Below, one piece after another: positions 10,624-24,377 of a stretch of DNA of 64,000 nt. The notes beneath the pieces were generated by a model that was not told the origin of the DNA, did no database searches, and was given only the letters and a program-made list of their open reading frames with translations. Numbering within the stretch: position 1 is the first letter of the stretch; each line of letters begins with the position of its first letter. The stretch is from Mytilus edulis (Eukaryota > Mollusca > Bivalvia > Mytilida > Mytilidae), in assembly GCF_963676685.1 (NCBI RefSeq), contig NC_092348.1:14110867-14174866 (forward strand), read 5' to 3'. The position numbers and the translations under genes are program-made.

Positions 10624-10884
10624 TTAGGGTATCTTGTTTAAAAATATATCCGATGACCCCGCTCATCAACCAAGATGGCCGCCATGGCTAACAATAGAAC
10701 ATGGGGGTGAAATGCAGTTTTTGGCTTATAGCCCTATAACTAAAGCATTTAGGGCAAACATGACATGGGTTTAAATGTTCACTAGTTCAAGATCTATCTT
10801 CCTTGTAATTTCAGACGCATCAGACAACCGGTTTGGGTTGCTGCCCCTAAATGGGTAATTTTAAGGAAATTTTGCAGTTTAATT

Positions 10885-12739
10885 AGATTGAAGCTATTTA
10901 CTCTTTTTTTTTTTAACTTTAAAAGAGCTGTATCCACCTTTGACCTTTGCACTAGGACGTTTGAATCGAAAGGTAATTATCAGTTTACGGGAACACTGTG
11001 TTAAAATAATGTCAAGGGCGAAGCACTATCACATCTGGATTTATGAAAGAATATAACACGGTTTTTTTCCATTTTATTAGCTGTAAAGGACGATGTATGA
11101 TAAGTGCAGTATTTGGCCCCTTTGTATGCAAAAAAATTGAACAACAATATCTGGGACAAAAATGACCATTAAAACTTATCGAAGTCTTGTATTTTGTTGA
11201 AATAAACTTGTTTTTCAAGGTTATGCAGGAAATCGATTATAAATGATACTATGAATAAACCATAAAAGGAATAAAAAAAACTGAAACAGATTATCAATAT
11301 AATAATAGTTTAACAAAATAAACCATAAACAATCATTAAAGAAGAGATTTTTTGACGAAAAACAGACAATGCAAGTTTTATTTTAGAAATTGGTTGCTAG
11401 GCAAATAATAAATCACGGAAACAAATAAAAGTTGGTATTTTTTTAAGAATCTGCTCAAGGGCTATTGATAGTATAAGAATGAACTGGTTCTGAGAGGGGG
11501 CCAACAATGACCCTTATCATACATCGTCCTTTTAGATTGATTTCAAAAAGATGAGTCACGTTTTTAAAAAAATGTTTCAATTGCTGTCATCAGAAAAAAA
11601 GTTATACTAATAGATGACGACCATTCCCATCTATTAAAACGATCGTAAAAGGCTGGTGAAAATCTGCTTCCCTTCCATTCAACTATACAAATGACCTTGG
11701 CTGAAAAGATTTTAAAAGTCTGTTTGAAATTCAAACGCGAATATGGATTCTTTGGAGGTTTGCTATGTTTATCATGTTTATATACGAGAAAGCGAGTGAC
11801 GATAGATCTGAATTTTATCAGATTGTGTTTCAAATGTTACTGTAAAATGTATGCTAATGTACACCTGCTTACAAAATGAAATAATTCTTAAACACACATT
11901 CCTTCTGATTTCTATGAAGATTGAACTCCATTTATTAGAAGATAATGTTTTCTTCTATGTTTAAAAAAATAGTTTTTTAGGCCACAAGAGAATGTTTGTT
12001 AATAAAGTTCCTGACAAAATGTATCGTAACAAAAATTGAATCGTTACAAATTGTGTTTTGTTTTGTCCTTGAAGGAATCAAATGGAACAATTTGCAGTAA
12101 AAAGAACACAGTTACAATGTCAGTATCATTCATGGAAATTTCAATCATGCAAAAAACTTGAAAACATAAATATATCAAGCAAAAGCAGATGAATCTAATC
12201 GTCAATTTCTTTACAATTCTTTACTAATGAAAAATTGCAGCGACCAGAACATATATACATATATTAATTAAGAAATGTCATATAAACTATAAAAGGATAG
12301 AAAAATCAATGAAAAAAAACGGACTCTCGAAGGAAGGTTTCTTATTCGAGACTCTCTGGCAGTATTCAGAATTATCTAGAATTAGTATCTCGCAACAAAA
12401 CGTTAAAAGTCGATATAGATTTAACGATAAGGAGATGTGGTATGATTGCCAATAAAAAATCATAAAATAAATATAATCGATCAAAAACTTATGACTTTCA
12501 AGGGTGTGTCAAGATTATTTAATTTTTTTTTAGTTTTTATTATAAATGTAAATAATGTTGTTTATGCATTTGTGTAATACAAGACATACAAGATTCAAAA
12601 AAGTAATACGGTTATCAGACAGAATTTATAACTTGGAATTATGGGTATTTGACGTATGCTAGACAACTTTCGAGTTCGATGCATTTCCGTCAAAAACTCT
12701 GGTTTTAGTGAACGTCATTTGTGCGTTTAGGGGTGTCGT
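10885..12739. other. Intergenic, one inverted pair of decayed repeats
   Basis: The segment at 11081-11125 (containing 'ggacgatgtatgataagtgc') is repeated in inverted orientation at 11487-11532, suggesting two copies of one dispersed repeat. A short degenerate member of another mussel repeat ('gatgtggtatgattgccaat') lies at 12432-12452. The open frames at 11564-11833 and 11691-11879 overlap on opposite strands and show no domain. Confidence 0.45.
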
Positions 12740-12898
12740 CAGAGGCGGATTTAGGGGGGGGCCAAGGGGCCCGGGCCCCCCTTTTTGGGAAAAAATTTGG
12801 TTGCTTATATAGGGAATCACTGAAGCGTGACCGGAGCGGGTCCCCTCTTAGGTCAGTCAGTTGGCCCCCACTTATAAAATTTTCTGGATCCGCCACTG
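12740..12898. mobile_element. Short TIR element ('ggcggat...atccgcc' MITE)
   Basis: 159 bp. It begins CAGAGGCGGATTTAG and ends with the imperfect inverted complement CTGGATCCGCCACTG, flanked by GTCGT on both sides (12735-12739 and 12899-12903). It is G/C-rich compared with its surroundings. Open frames on both strands here simply read through the element. A related sequence with the same 'ctggatccgcccctg' end occurs at 43870-43996 and 62910-63037. Confidence 0.7.
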
Positions 12899-12903
12899 GT
12901 CGT

Positions 12904-15338
12904 CACTTCCATTCCAATGTTGAGCGAGTGGTTGGAAAACTATAATTCTATATTGTACGAATTATTCGTCAAATTGAATTCTCAAAATTGACAATCAGCA
13001 TTGCTGTTATTAGGGAATTGTCATTAAGTACCTACAGAACAACCATTATTTTTAGTTTATCCTGCACACTGACGATCACTTAGACGCTTGATGAACGTAA
13101 ATAATGCAGGGATACAGGCGACTCCCTCTATCTGGTAAATGACGTCACAATTAAAGGCGCGTTTAATTGACGAGTTTTTTTCCGGTGACGGATGAACTCG
13201 AATGTGGTCTATTAATTTATACTACTTTATTATTTTCGAAATTGAAGGATTTGGAATGAAGATCAATTCATAGATACACTTTCATTTGTGTTTTAGCTTT
13301 CAATATCACTAGTTTTGTTTTTTTAATTTTTATCTTATTACGAATTATTTGTTAATTGGTTTAATAATATGCAGTTAGGCGATTTTTGGGGGCTCAATTT
13401 TGAAGGCCTCAATTTGACTGATAATGAACAGCAAAACAAGCGTTGTATGTGTTTTTGCTCTGCATGTAGAGACTGTATGTCAAAGATGGAAACCCTATAT
13501 CCTTTGTATTTCTATTATAAATGTTAAAAGTATTTTTAAAATTTGTTTTACGTCAGTGCGATTAAGATAAATGATTGAAAACCAAGATATCTTGGAATAA
13601 TAGATGAATATGATGGAACCAGATGATATGAATTTGCAGTCTGTAATATATATATAATCATTAAACTAAATATATCATAAGGTGGGATTTAATATCTTGG
13701 AAATATATAAAAATATGACTGGAACACATTATTACAGCACCATCAGAGCTTTCAATCTTATCTTAATATTTACCTTTCTGTTCGTGTTTATTATGTAATC
13801 TGTCATAATCGAATGAATAATAATTATTTTGCATTTAACCTTGTACATGTAGCTATAAAAAATAAACCTATGTAAAAAATGTCAAAATAATTAGTCTACA
13901 CTATTAATATTCTATTGATCATTGTTAAACTCATTTGAAGTTTTACAATAACATTTTATAAAAAAAAAATATATTAAGTCATGTAACCACCTCGATCATT
14001 ATTTCCGTAAACTTTTAGGTCTGAGCTCACTGAATGGTTTTGTTTTATATTCCACTTTGCTCTAGTTTCTATACCTAATGAATCAAGATCAATCAATGTG
14101 AGCTTCGAGTCTTGTAAAATCAGTACGAAATTAGTTAATTCATATAAAATTTATAACTTGATTAACAAAAAACTCCGACTGCTGTGCACATATAAATACT
14201 TCGCAATCAATTAACGTGTGCAAATGATAGAAAACATTAGCATTACGTCTTTGGTTGCTATCGATGTATACTAGTAACTAAGCACATCTACATCAAAGAG
14301 AGATACCTGAACACGTTCAGTATCACTCTCCATTTTTAGGCAGATGCTGACGATTGTCGAGGAATCTTAAATGGATCAGTCCATCTTCAGGGGTGTGCAT
14401 TCACAACAATAAATGTTTTAAGTTTTTATTAATTATGCGCTAATTGCAATTGTCTTAGTCATCCCTCTTTTTACTTATTGTAATATGATAACACGTGACT
14501 CATATTAAATAATTTATGACAAAAGCAATTTTAATATTAATTAATATTTTTAATTAGAATTGATAGATTGGAAAGGTAGGCATGATGTTTGTACCGGATA
14601 TTACCCTCTTTCAAATGGATGGGGCCATGTATTGATGTACATGGTAACCGAGTACATTTTTCTTGTGGCATCGAACTTACTCTCGGCTTTGGATCTTTCT
14701 ATAATTTTGTAACTCTGAACAGTCGTAGTTTTTGCATTTCGATTTTCACCCCTAAAAGTAAGTTTGCATTGTATTGCTATATTGCTTTGTTATTGTTGCT
14801 TTTTCTTATCATCAGTGATACCATCTGAAGTTCTGTTTTATAGAACTTGGATTCTTGCTGTGTTCATTATTTTGTAGCATGTTATTTTTTGTGTGTACGC
14901 GACTGACATGTATGTGCTGACAAATTAAATTAGCGGATTATCATAACTATGCTAACAGGAATTGTATGATATGTCTTCAAATATATCTATTGGATTCATC
15001 AGCAGTAAATAAGTCTTCTGCTTTGCTATTCGTTAACTGTTACCTGCCCACGTGCATCAATACGTGTTTTCATGATAAAAGATGATGTTTTAGAATGTAT
15101 GTACTCAGGCATTCTTATGTGTGTATCGCGCACACCTTATAAAGAACACAAGTTCCTTGGAGTATGAAGTGCTAGATTCGACTAAAAGCCTAGCTGGAGT
15201 GGCAGTATTCTCCTCTCTTTTTCTGTGGATTTTAACTATTATTTCCTGCTTTTAGGATCTTTTCAAGGAAATATTACTTCTCTTTCTTGTATAGTCAGAA
15301 AGCATAAGGGGCAAGATGTTATTCCCAGGAAACTCCAG
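12904..15338. other. Upstream region of the 15339 gene
   Basis: About 2.4 kb of AT-rich sequence that should contain the promoter and any 5' non-coding exons of the next gene. I see no TATA-type element I would defend and no repeat of note. The 14589-14828 open frame lacks support. Confidence 0.4.
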
Positions 15339-15354
15339 ATGGAACAAATACTTG
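15256..15354 (+). CDS. Exon 1 (start exon) of the unrecognised gene
   Basis: Preceded by a pyrimidine tract and AG (tttag at 15251-15255), ends at G|GTACGT. It is open throughout in the frame that joins exon 2. ATG 15339 (MEQIL) is the most upstream Met in that frame within the exon; an in-frame Met in exon 2 at 15594 is the alternative start. If 15251-15255 is a real acceptor, a further 5' exon exists upstream. It ends in phase 1. Confidence 0.5.
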
Positions 15355-15558
15355 GTACGTCACATTTCCTGACTTCCGGAAAATTTTTGGATTCGTATAG
15401 GAACAGTCTTCGAATTTAGTGGGGAAAAGGATTAGTTCAGTATTGAAACATTGCTTTTGCTTGATAAAAATTGAATAAATGTGCTTGCTTGATTTGTTTT
15501 CGACAGCTAGTTTGTTTATTTTTCTTTCTAATGTGTATTATTTATTGTTGGCAGGCAG

Positions 15559-15644
15559 GACCCTCAGATCGTTCATCAAGTTCAACAAACGAAATGACTG
15601 TCAGGAGGAGCAGGTATTCATCGGTGCCACCAGGATACTTCGCT
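15559..15644 (+). CDS. Exon 2 of the unrecognised gene
   Basis: The acceptor is the second AG of 'ggcaggcag', chosen because it keeps the phase with exon 1 (codon G|GA). The donor is GCT|GTAAGT. It encodes PSDRSSSSTNEMTVRR then YSSVPPGYFA. ATG 15594, with A at -3, could also be the true start. Ends in phase 0. Confidence 0.65.
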
Positions 15645-17794
15645 GTAAGTATTTTTTGTATATTATGCTTGTTCTGGAATTTACATGCTTTATTGTTTGC
15701 AATTCAAACATTTTTATATACAATAAGTCAAAGCAACACCTCTGGTGTCAGTTTAAAATCACAGTAAAAAAGAAGGCGCTGTATACATAATGTTTATTCC
15801 CAAAATTTAAATCCTGTCTATAGACTTTTTTAATTGGATCGTTTCATAAAAATCGGATTTCTTCGACATTAGTTTTGATTCCATCTAAGTTTAACCCGAA
15901 TAATTAAAACCCCCCTTCCGTGATCGATTTCTCCAACTTGAAAAGCCAGTAAAGCAGCAGAAATTATATAACTGCTATTATTTGAGTTAATCTTATTTGA
16001 ACAAATCTTTACCAAGTAAACAAAAGATTTTACAGGAAATCATACTTTTATTTAAGCATTATCATCCTAATGGTGTTACATTGTCACTTTAACATAAGTC
16101 TTCCTTTCGTCCCTGTGTATATTTGATCCGCTCAACATACAATATACTTTAAAAATTCGTACCAGCATAATATGTTTGTCTAAATGTATTAGTGCAGGGT
16201 AATAAAAATGTATGTGTATTTTTTCATGATTGTAATAGAATATGTACATATATTTTCTTTTTCTCTCGATAAGCTGATTAATGTTAGAGAAAAAAATATC
16301 GTTTCTGATTTTTACCTGTAATATTAGCCGGTGAACTTATAGAAAAAATAGTTTTTTTCGTTCTAGATGTAATTATAAATGCATTTGTATTTCAAATTGT
16401 ATTGACACCAAAATGAAATTAAATGTTATTGAATAAACTGTGTTTATCTTTTCTGTATAATGGAACTAGATGAAAGATTCCCTCCTTAATCTTTGAAAGC
16501 TATTTTAGTTTACATTAACAGTAATATTTTGATACATTATATCGTGCTTACACCCTCATCGATGTATCTGATGTAGATAATAAACGAAACAAATCTAGAA
16601 TTTTATAGATATTTATAATTTGCTGATGTGAGGGAGATCCAGTATAGTTTTCTACATTCGCTGAATTGAATTAGAAAATTTTGTTTCGGTTTTCTTCAAT
16701 TTATACTTTAGCATAAAAATATCAATGATTTAAATTTTAGTATTTTATAACTACGGTATATCTATATAATTGTCAATATTATTCTTATTAATATCGACGA
16801 TCATCAGAAAATATAACTTATAGAACTTTCTCCAATCATCTTTATTGCTACTTTGGTAAAAGAATGTTATCTTGATATGATGTCTGCACGTCATCATATA
16901 CAAGTTTATACAATTCTGCTATCAAACCACACACTTCATCATATTTTCTTTATCAATAATGACATATATATATACAGACGATTACACAATCAATTATCAA
17001 AATCAATCAATTAAGCCTTTATTCTTGGAAACATATGATAACTATTATGAAGATGAAACAAATAATAAAATAGATAATATCAATAGCTTGTGTGTACAGT
17101 CATGTTTTATTTTTATCTCAATCATAAGCCGCTCGCGCAAGAAGTATCCGATTACCAATTACTAAAAGTAGAAACAACCACGGCCTTGCCAAATATTCAA
17201 GGTGAAATAGCTTCTATGTAATTATTGGCATCAGCAGTTCGTAAACAGGCTATACATTATTAGTAGAGGCAAGTGAATGTACAACATACACTTTTTTACA
17301 GTTTTGTTAAACTGATTAATCTACATGCAGGCTTGGTCGTTCAATATTAAGATTATAGAAAGTTGAATATAATTTATACACGAGTCCATCAGCTCGTGCC
17401 GAAAACTATTTGCAATCCAATCTTTAACTTTTTTTTAAAAGTGACAATTTGTGAGTGTAAACGATTTTATCGACAGAACACAAAATGTTAACAAATTTTG
17501 CTGGATTTCAATGGTTAAATTGATGTATATATTTACTTTTGTCTGAATATTGTAAATGAAAAAAAACGTTGCGTAAGGGATGGTTCCCCACCCTCCTCCG
17601 TCACAACTTTATTAATGAAATAAAAAAAAACTTAATTAAAACATAGTGTTATTGAGCTACACATTGAACTAAATTATTTATTCGGTAATTTTCCAAAGGG
17701 ACTAAAAACTTATTTCAGTGTATGTTAACAGTCAATTGATCAACAGGTTAATTTTCAAAGTATAAAAATAGCTTTGTTTTTCCTCTTTGAACAG

Positions 17795-17906
17795 AGCACA
17801 AAAGGACATTCAGCACTCAAGAGATGGTCATATGCCCCACAATCAAGATCTGCCCTATACGAGGATACCTATATCCCCGAGGTCATCAGACCAAGATCAT
17901 ATTATG
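17795..17906 (+). CDS. Exon 3 of the unrecognised gene
   Basis: 112 nt between 'ttgaacag' and TATG|GTAAGT. Encodes STKGHSALKRWSYAPQ and then a Tyr/Arg-rich stretch ending RPRSYY plus one base of the next codon. Phase 0 in, phase 1 out. The codon pattern is clearly unlike the AT-rich flanks. Confidence 0.78.
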
Positions 17907-19286
17907 GTAAGTTTTAACAGTGTATTACAAAATTATCCGCATTTGCCCAGGCATTGACAAATTGTAACGTTTATGTTTGCTTTGGCATAGCTGCTATTGA
18001 GACAATTGTCTCGCCAAATTGAGATATACAGCGTGTTTATTACATATAATGATTGCTTCACCCTTTACACACGTGGTCCTCAATATTGACTTTTTTCTGA
18101 ATTCTACTAAAGACAAATTGAAATAATTAGTCCTACTTGTTTTCTTAAAATGCCAACCGTAGGTATCAATATCAACTAACGTTCAAACTATGCTTTGGGG
18201 GGGAAACATACACTTACCGGTATTTCACCAAGAAGGTATAAACAGTGAAACTGACATGATGCCCCCTTTTCCCCCCATCAAAAAAATCTTTTTGTTATTA
18301 TTATTTAGATCTAAGTTTTTTTTATTTGCTATCCTGCAATTATAGACACCAAGGATGGACTGAATAGAAATATAGTCAAATGGACTTCTCCGATCTGATA
18401 ATAAAACCACATACCGAGGGAGGGTGTTTTATTTTATACCAACAGACGTCCGATGCCGCATGCACATGGAGAGTTACACTTTTTCAGTATACATTATTCT
18501 AAAGGCTGTCCAATGGCCAGCCCTTCACTTTGGTCGATCAATTTTGCATAACTCCCTTTTTGTTTTGTTTTTGTTTTGTTTTTTTGTTTTTTTATTTGTT
18601 ATCGTTCTGTATTAAAATTTGATATGTATAGAAATATGTTCATGTCTAGTTTATCTCACCCTACAATATAACACAGGCTTAAAAAGAGCTTCTGTATATC
18701 TGTGTGACTTCGGCAAAACGATCGGCATATTAGGAAATTAATGCCGATGCCTTTCGTAGGTAGACATACTATCTATACGTCGGAGAACCCTTGCACGAAC
18801 TCTTTCAGAGGTTTACAGATTGCATTTTGACAGACAGCATTTATTCCCCTGTCAAGCATGCTATGTTTTTCTAGCTGCCATCGAAATGTCTTTCCCCCCA
18901 TCTGGTTGACTCCCACTCAAACTATAAATTCGTTCTTGTTCTAAATAATTATGAAATATTTGTCACTTGAGGTACATAGTATAAATTTTAAAAACAAATG
19001 TAAAGTAGAGACATACAGTGATTATCCAGGAGTTTCAAGGCATTTAATAATAATTATTATAAACTTGCACATATTGTTTAGTTCAGACGGGTTGCTACTT
19101 ATACTATCCATTATTGACCTTGAAATTTTAAAATAACTTTTTATAAAATGATGCTTTAGTAGCAGTTGTCTACTTGTAGTAGAGTCTTAACGAAGAATTT
19201 ATATTACAATCAAGTTTTTAATTTTAACATTGCCATCTTTCATGTCTTTTGAATGCAATTGTCAAAACATTTTCTTTTCTATCAAG

Positions 19287-19432
19287 ACACATCCAGAGAG
19301 GAGAACGACATAAGACGAGGTGTCAACGATGAGCTGGTTTACACATCAAATTTAATGGATGACACCTACGATGTAGCAGCCAAATCACGCAGTAGAGACC
19401 AAATGCTGTTGAGGGACGCCGCAAGGGCACTT
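19287..19432 (+). CDS. Exon 4 of the unrecognised gene
   Basis: 146 nt between 'tatcaag' and CTT|GTAAGT. The split codon G|AC joins exon 3. Encodes DTSREENDIRRGVNDELV and onward to RDQMLLRDAARAL, a charged and probably helical segment. Phase 1 in, phase 0 out. Confidence 0.8.
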
Positions 19433-22256
19433 GTAAGTTTGCACTTTTCATAATTTATTTACAATTAATGAAATATGTATAATAAAATTATTATTGTTAA
19501 AATTTTATAGAAAACTACCATACATTTTGAAACTTTATGATTAAACCAGACCAATGTGGATTTTAAAGTAACACAAACATGTATATGTTTTCGGATTTGT
19601 GCCACCGACGGTTCGCTCGTTCATACATTATGACGTTTAAGTTTTGGTTTCAGCTTACTATTATAAAATTGTGGTCTGAAACATGAAATATATGTTTATT
19701 TTGATGTATACCTTTTACAATATACGCCATATTTGGATTTTGAACCAGATTTTTGCCGTCCAATGAAAATTAAAATGAGATATAGTGCCAGAATGACTCA
19801 TTTACAATTCACATTGGACTGGTTAAACTATTATACTAGTAGTATAATTTCGATATTTTTCGTAGGCGTAATTGTCGGTTCTCGTTACCCTTGGACCAAT
19901 GTCGTCAAGACCATAACTAAAGAAAAAAAAATATACGATTTACACCATACACATGCAATTGTGTAGTTCAAACAATTCTTATATATCTATATTTTTGTAT
20001 AAAAGAAAAAAACAATAACCCCTGTATGTCGTTATTGAAACGAAATTCTTTTTTATTGTTTGATTAAAATTGAAGCCTAATTATTTTCGGCATTGTAGTA
20101 TTTTTACTCGATGCAGTCTCCAAAATAAATTTCAACAAAAAATCCTACATTATCAATATAGTTTCACAATCCTTCGAAAAAAAATCGAACTTTTGTATAT
20201 AATAAGCGTTAGCATAACTAATATTAAGAAAACTATACAAATTATAAAGCGTGTTGTCATGGAAACGGTTAAAGGGAAACCGATGTATGTTGTTTACAAG
20301 ATGTTCTGGGGTTATTGTTTAATAATATTTGGCAAAACTGCAATTCGTGATTATTTGTTTTTTACTTAAAAATTGACAGAATTCATCGATTTATCGGATC
20401 TGACACTTACAACCTGCTGAGTATGTAATATCAATGGCAATCTGCCAAACACATGAATTGATACATCAGATTAAAAACACTAAATGTGTCTGTTTTACAT
20501 ATTTAATATCAGACTTTTCTATCATAGGTTGTAAACTATTCAAATATGACAAAGAAAGAGACTCTTACACATAGTTCTGACACAATGTGTTTATAAAAGA
20601 TACGAATGTTAATTATCCTATAGTTTTTATTTTTATTTTACAATTATATCTAACGGACAATATGGCAGGCCGTTTTATTGTTTCATGGACCCAGTTCAAT
20701 CAAATCCCTGATTATGTTTGTTGTTTTTCCTTCGTAGTAAATAAATTTAGTTTACATAAAGAGTTGGCCTATGATTGGTTTTGTTTATTTAAAAAAAAAG
20801 GAACAAAATTGTAACATTACAACAAATCTGTCTTAAAAGTTGATCGGAGTTTTGATCAAGATTTTGATAAAATCATATTTCTAGAAAAAAAATCTTTTAA
20901 AGAATAAGGTTATTGTCTCCGACTTTGTAAAAAAAAGGTCAAGTATTCGATTGCTGTTGACATGTTGAAACCCCTTATTTCCTTTAAGGTAGATAGGGTG
21001 TCTTCCTCCATCTTGAATTTAGAAATACAAGAAAACAAGGTCTAGATCTTTAATAGAATGTGCAAATTTTGAGAGTAGTAGGTAATTCATGTGTAAGAAC
21101 TTTCATTTCAATATAGAAAATGACATGTTTTATCATATTTTTGGTTGTATTTTACAAAAAACAGAAAACTTTTGTTTGATTAATTTTTTTTTTTTCACAT
21201 AACTTTGCCACATAAGGGGAAACAACTCAAATGCAAGGGCAGATAATTCAGATAAAGGTACTTTTACAATAGAATGTGTTAGGAATTTACCTACTTTATT
21301 ATGTTGCAAGAAAACGGGTCCGGTGACCAATTTTACTTTTTCTAAACTGAAAGCATACTATTACTATTAATTCTATGGTGTATTTTACGCTTTATTGCAA
21401 AAAATTGGGTTTTCCATGCATAACCTATACAACATCTGTCAATTTTGAACACTGTGTTGCGTGAAAATAAGCCCCGTGATCCAATTTTTTTTTAAAGCAT
21501 GATATTAATTACATGTTGGCAAATTATTAAAACATTCTATGGATTATAATTGAGACACCCCATCTACCTGTAAGTGTTAAAAATGAAACCAATATATATC
21601 AGCGAAATACTTTTCAACCCTGTACTATATTCTTGCTTTTTTATTAGCTATTGATCGTTTGAAAACTTTTATCAATCTGTACTTAAGATGGCTCTTTTGG
21701 TGGAGTTACATTTTAAAAATATGACATCTGTTTTCTTACGCAAAATTTATGTTCCTGTTTGGTATGGAACTTCTATACTATATTTGCCCTCTGCAATCTT
21801 AAAATAAAACACTTCATGAAGGCATTGTCTATGCAAAGTGTATATATGTAACAATCATTTTCATCATATGTGAACAACTTTTAAAAGCTTAGACATACAA
21901 AACTAAAGTCGGGGATAATCCTGCTCTCTTTGACATTGAGATTATACTATTTCGAAGCACCAATGTCTTATGTTTAATTTTAGACTAAAGAATGCTTCAA
22001 AATAGTATAATATAAATGTCATTAGGTACGGATAGGAACTAAGTTTACTATATTCCCATAATAGATATGCTGACCTTGTTAAGAGAATGGCTCTTTTTGA
22101 TAAGTTACTAGTTCGCAAAAACACAATTACTTAGAGTTAACATATCTCAAACACCACAGTATACTATTTAAACTGCATTTTCCAACTCATAGGCCAACCA
22201 CAAAACACTAAACATGAATATAAAATTTATATGGAATCAATCACATATTCATGCAG

Positions 22257-23696
22257 CCTTCAACGATGCCTGCTATCCAAGATAAGAAGACTACTTCTCT
22301 CACTCCAGCTAGGCGTTTTTCACCCCGCTCGACGTCTTCGATAACACCATCTTGTATAAAGAAACCAATTGCTTATCCACGACTTGCCCCGCCGATATAT
22401 AGAGGAACAACTAACGTTCAACCGTTGGGCATATTAACAAAGCTTGATTGGACGTCCCCATTACGAAAGTATCAAATTCCCGAGCTATATAACGGAGACG
22501 ATGTGTCGGAAATTTCATCCTACACGACACCAACACAGAGCGAAAGATCCTCCCCTGAAAGAGACGACGGGACTGGGCCACGCAGATATAAAGCACGAAG
22601 ATTACCACATAGAAAAGTTGGTAACTACTATAAGCAGTTAGTACAAAGGCGAGCGGTACGCCCTGGAACAAACCCAAGATATTATCCCTATTTAGATGTT
22701 GAATCTATTGCATCGAATGATGACCTCGTATCTAACGGTGAGTATCGTGATGACGACGACGACTACCAAGACTACCAAAGTGTCACTGATGGCGGGGATG
22801 GTGATTATTATTATGTCAATAGAGAAAGGTCTCCTTCTCCAATCGAATATATTCCCTTTGGTCCACGCAGTAAAATGAATTTTGATAGTGATGATTATAA
22901 ATGTCAAGTTCCAAGTATGACCGATTATGCTGTATCACATTATCATCCGTCCAAAAAGGAACCAGATTTTGATCCGGACAAATCCCGAATAAAAGACGAC
23001 CTTGTATTTCACGACGTGGTCGCACATACAGCACACAAGGCTCGCGAAGCATTAAAACACGTAGATTTAGATCAGTATGATAATGCTAGTTTGGTAATAA
23101 GCGTCGAAGGTGAATATAAAGATCCCATTAAAGGAGAAAATATGGGATTTCACTACATAGCACGTCCACTTACACTAAAGGGTCCAATGCTTGCCGGTCC
23201 GGCCACATATGCATCAACTGCATCTGATTCTGCATTCAGTAGGTATATGGATGACTCGAGAGCATTCAGAGCAGAAGTAAGAAATAGACTTGAGACTGGT
23301 TATAAAACCTTAAGCGAAATTACATCAAAATATAAGGGTCATTCATATCCCATCATTACATCGTCTCATAGAAATTTTTCACGTGCTTTATCGCCGGTAC
23401 GAGGTTCGTCATATATTCCTAGATTTTCATCACCTGTGCGATATTCATCTGAGTCTTTACCAATCAGTAATCTCCGAAAACGCCTAGAGGACATTGAAAA
23501 CAGATTTAAAGCAAGCGGGTATGGAAAACGCCTAGACACGGACATAACTGATTCATTAGTGGTATTCCCTGTATCACAAAAAGAAGGCATGAAGGCTCTC
23601 AATGACCACTTACCTGGTCACGCTAACACCGTGGAACTGTATCAAGGAAGTGCAAAAGGCACGGAACTGTCAACTTTGGAAAAAATCAACATCAAG
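22257..23696 (+). CDS. Exon 5 (large, 480 codons) of the unrecognised gene
   Basis: 1440 nt, open throughout, between 'attcatgcag' and AAG|GTAACT. The first part is Ser/Pro/Arg-rich (TPARRFSPRSTSSITPS). Next comes an acidic Asp/Tyr stretch near 22745-22830 (YRDDDDDYQDYQ, then GDGDYYYV). A more globular-looking segment follows (about 22990-23300, with HTAHKAREALKHVDLDQYD). Then Ser/Arg-rich sequence (ALSPVRGSSYIPRFSSPVRY) and a helical-looking segment ending in LSTLEKINIK. No catalytic motif is visible. Open frames on the other strand here are shadows of this exon. Confidence 0.88.
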
Positions 23697-24377
23697 GTAA
23701 CTGGGAATGACCAGACCATTGCCTTGTTTATACCATTTATATTTGCATTTCTAACTAGAAATAGTATAAAGCACGATGTGTATAATATTCAGGTTTTGAG
23801 TGTTTTTACTCCACCTTTTTTTCATAGAGCACGCATAACCTCGAATGAGTTACCAAATCTCCCAGATAGTTTTAAAGTATAACCTCGTATGAGTTCCAAA
23901 TTACCTAGAGAGTTCCCTAGAACGTTGGCGGACCTTATTTTAATTCCCTTTATCTTTTAACACATATATATATATGTTAGTACCAAAATATTCTCATAAA
24001 GAGTAATGAGTTCATCTTTCGAATTTGAATTCATTGTGTTCTTTTTGGCGAAAAATTTCTAAAATGTATCAAAAATATTTGTTAAAATTAGAATATGGAG
24101 TAGTCGATCTGAATGTATGTCTAACTAGTTTTGTTTCGTGCTGCTTATTCTAATTCGAACAGAAGGTTGCTTGAATAAGCAAAATCTATAAACGCCCATG
24201 AGAATGAACATATTTCGGTTTATTTTCACTGAAAGAACGGTTGACTGGGTCCGTGTTTCAAAACCTGCCATAAATGTGTACAAAAAATCATTGATTTTAC
24301 GGTAAGGTATATTTTTTCAGTATCTGAATGCTACCATGGTTACTAGTATTTTTTATTTTTCCCTCCTTTGGTAACAG

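Larger units (their letters stand above)
10137..10884 (+). mobile_element. Bivalve dispersed element ('agctcacctggc' family), interrupted by two insertions
   Basis: It opens AGCTCACCTGGC, followed by CGTCGTCCG repeats and then the body sequence shared with the array at 53350-57581: 'ctgctcctctgaaactact', 'caagatggccgccatggc', 'ttgctgcccctaaatgggta'. Compared with the array copies it is split after 'aatcat' by 10234-10332 and again by 10341-10623, then resumes with 'gggtatcttg'. The 3' end is not clear. Confidence 0.75.

Noticed and set aside
12705-12945. Overlapping open frames on both strands (glycine/arginine-rich)
   Set aside because: Both read through the short TIR element at 12740-12898; the composition comes from G and C runs in the repeat.
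15471-15790. Two ~100-codon plus-strand frames across exon 2
   Set aside because: Only 15559-15644 within them is supported by splice sites and phase; the rest is hydrophobic intron translation.
22411-23602. Several antisense frames of 70-90 codons
   Set aside because: All lie opposite the 480-codon exon 5, which has matching splice sites and phase.
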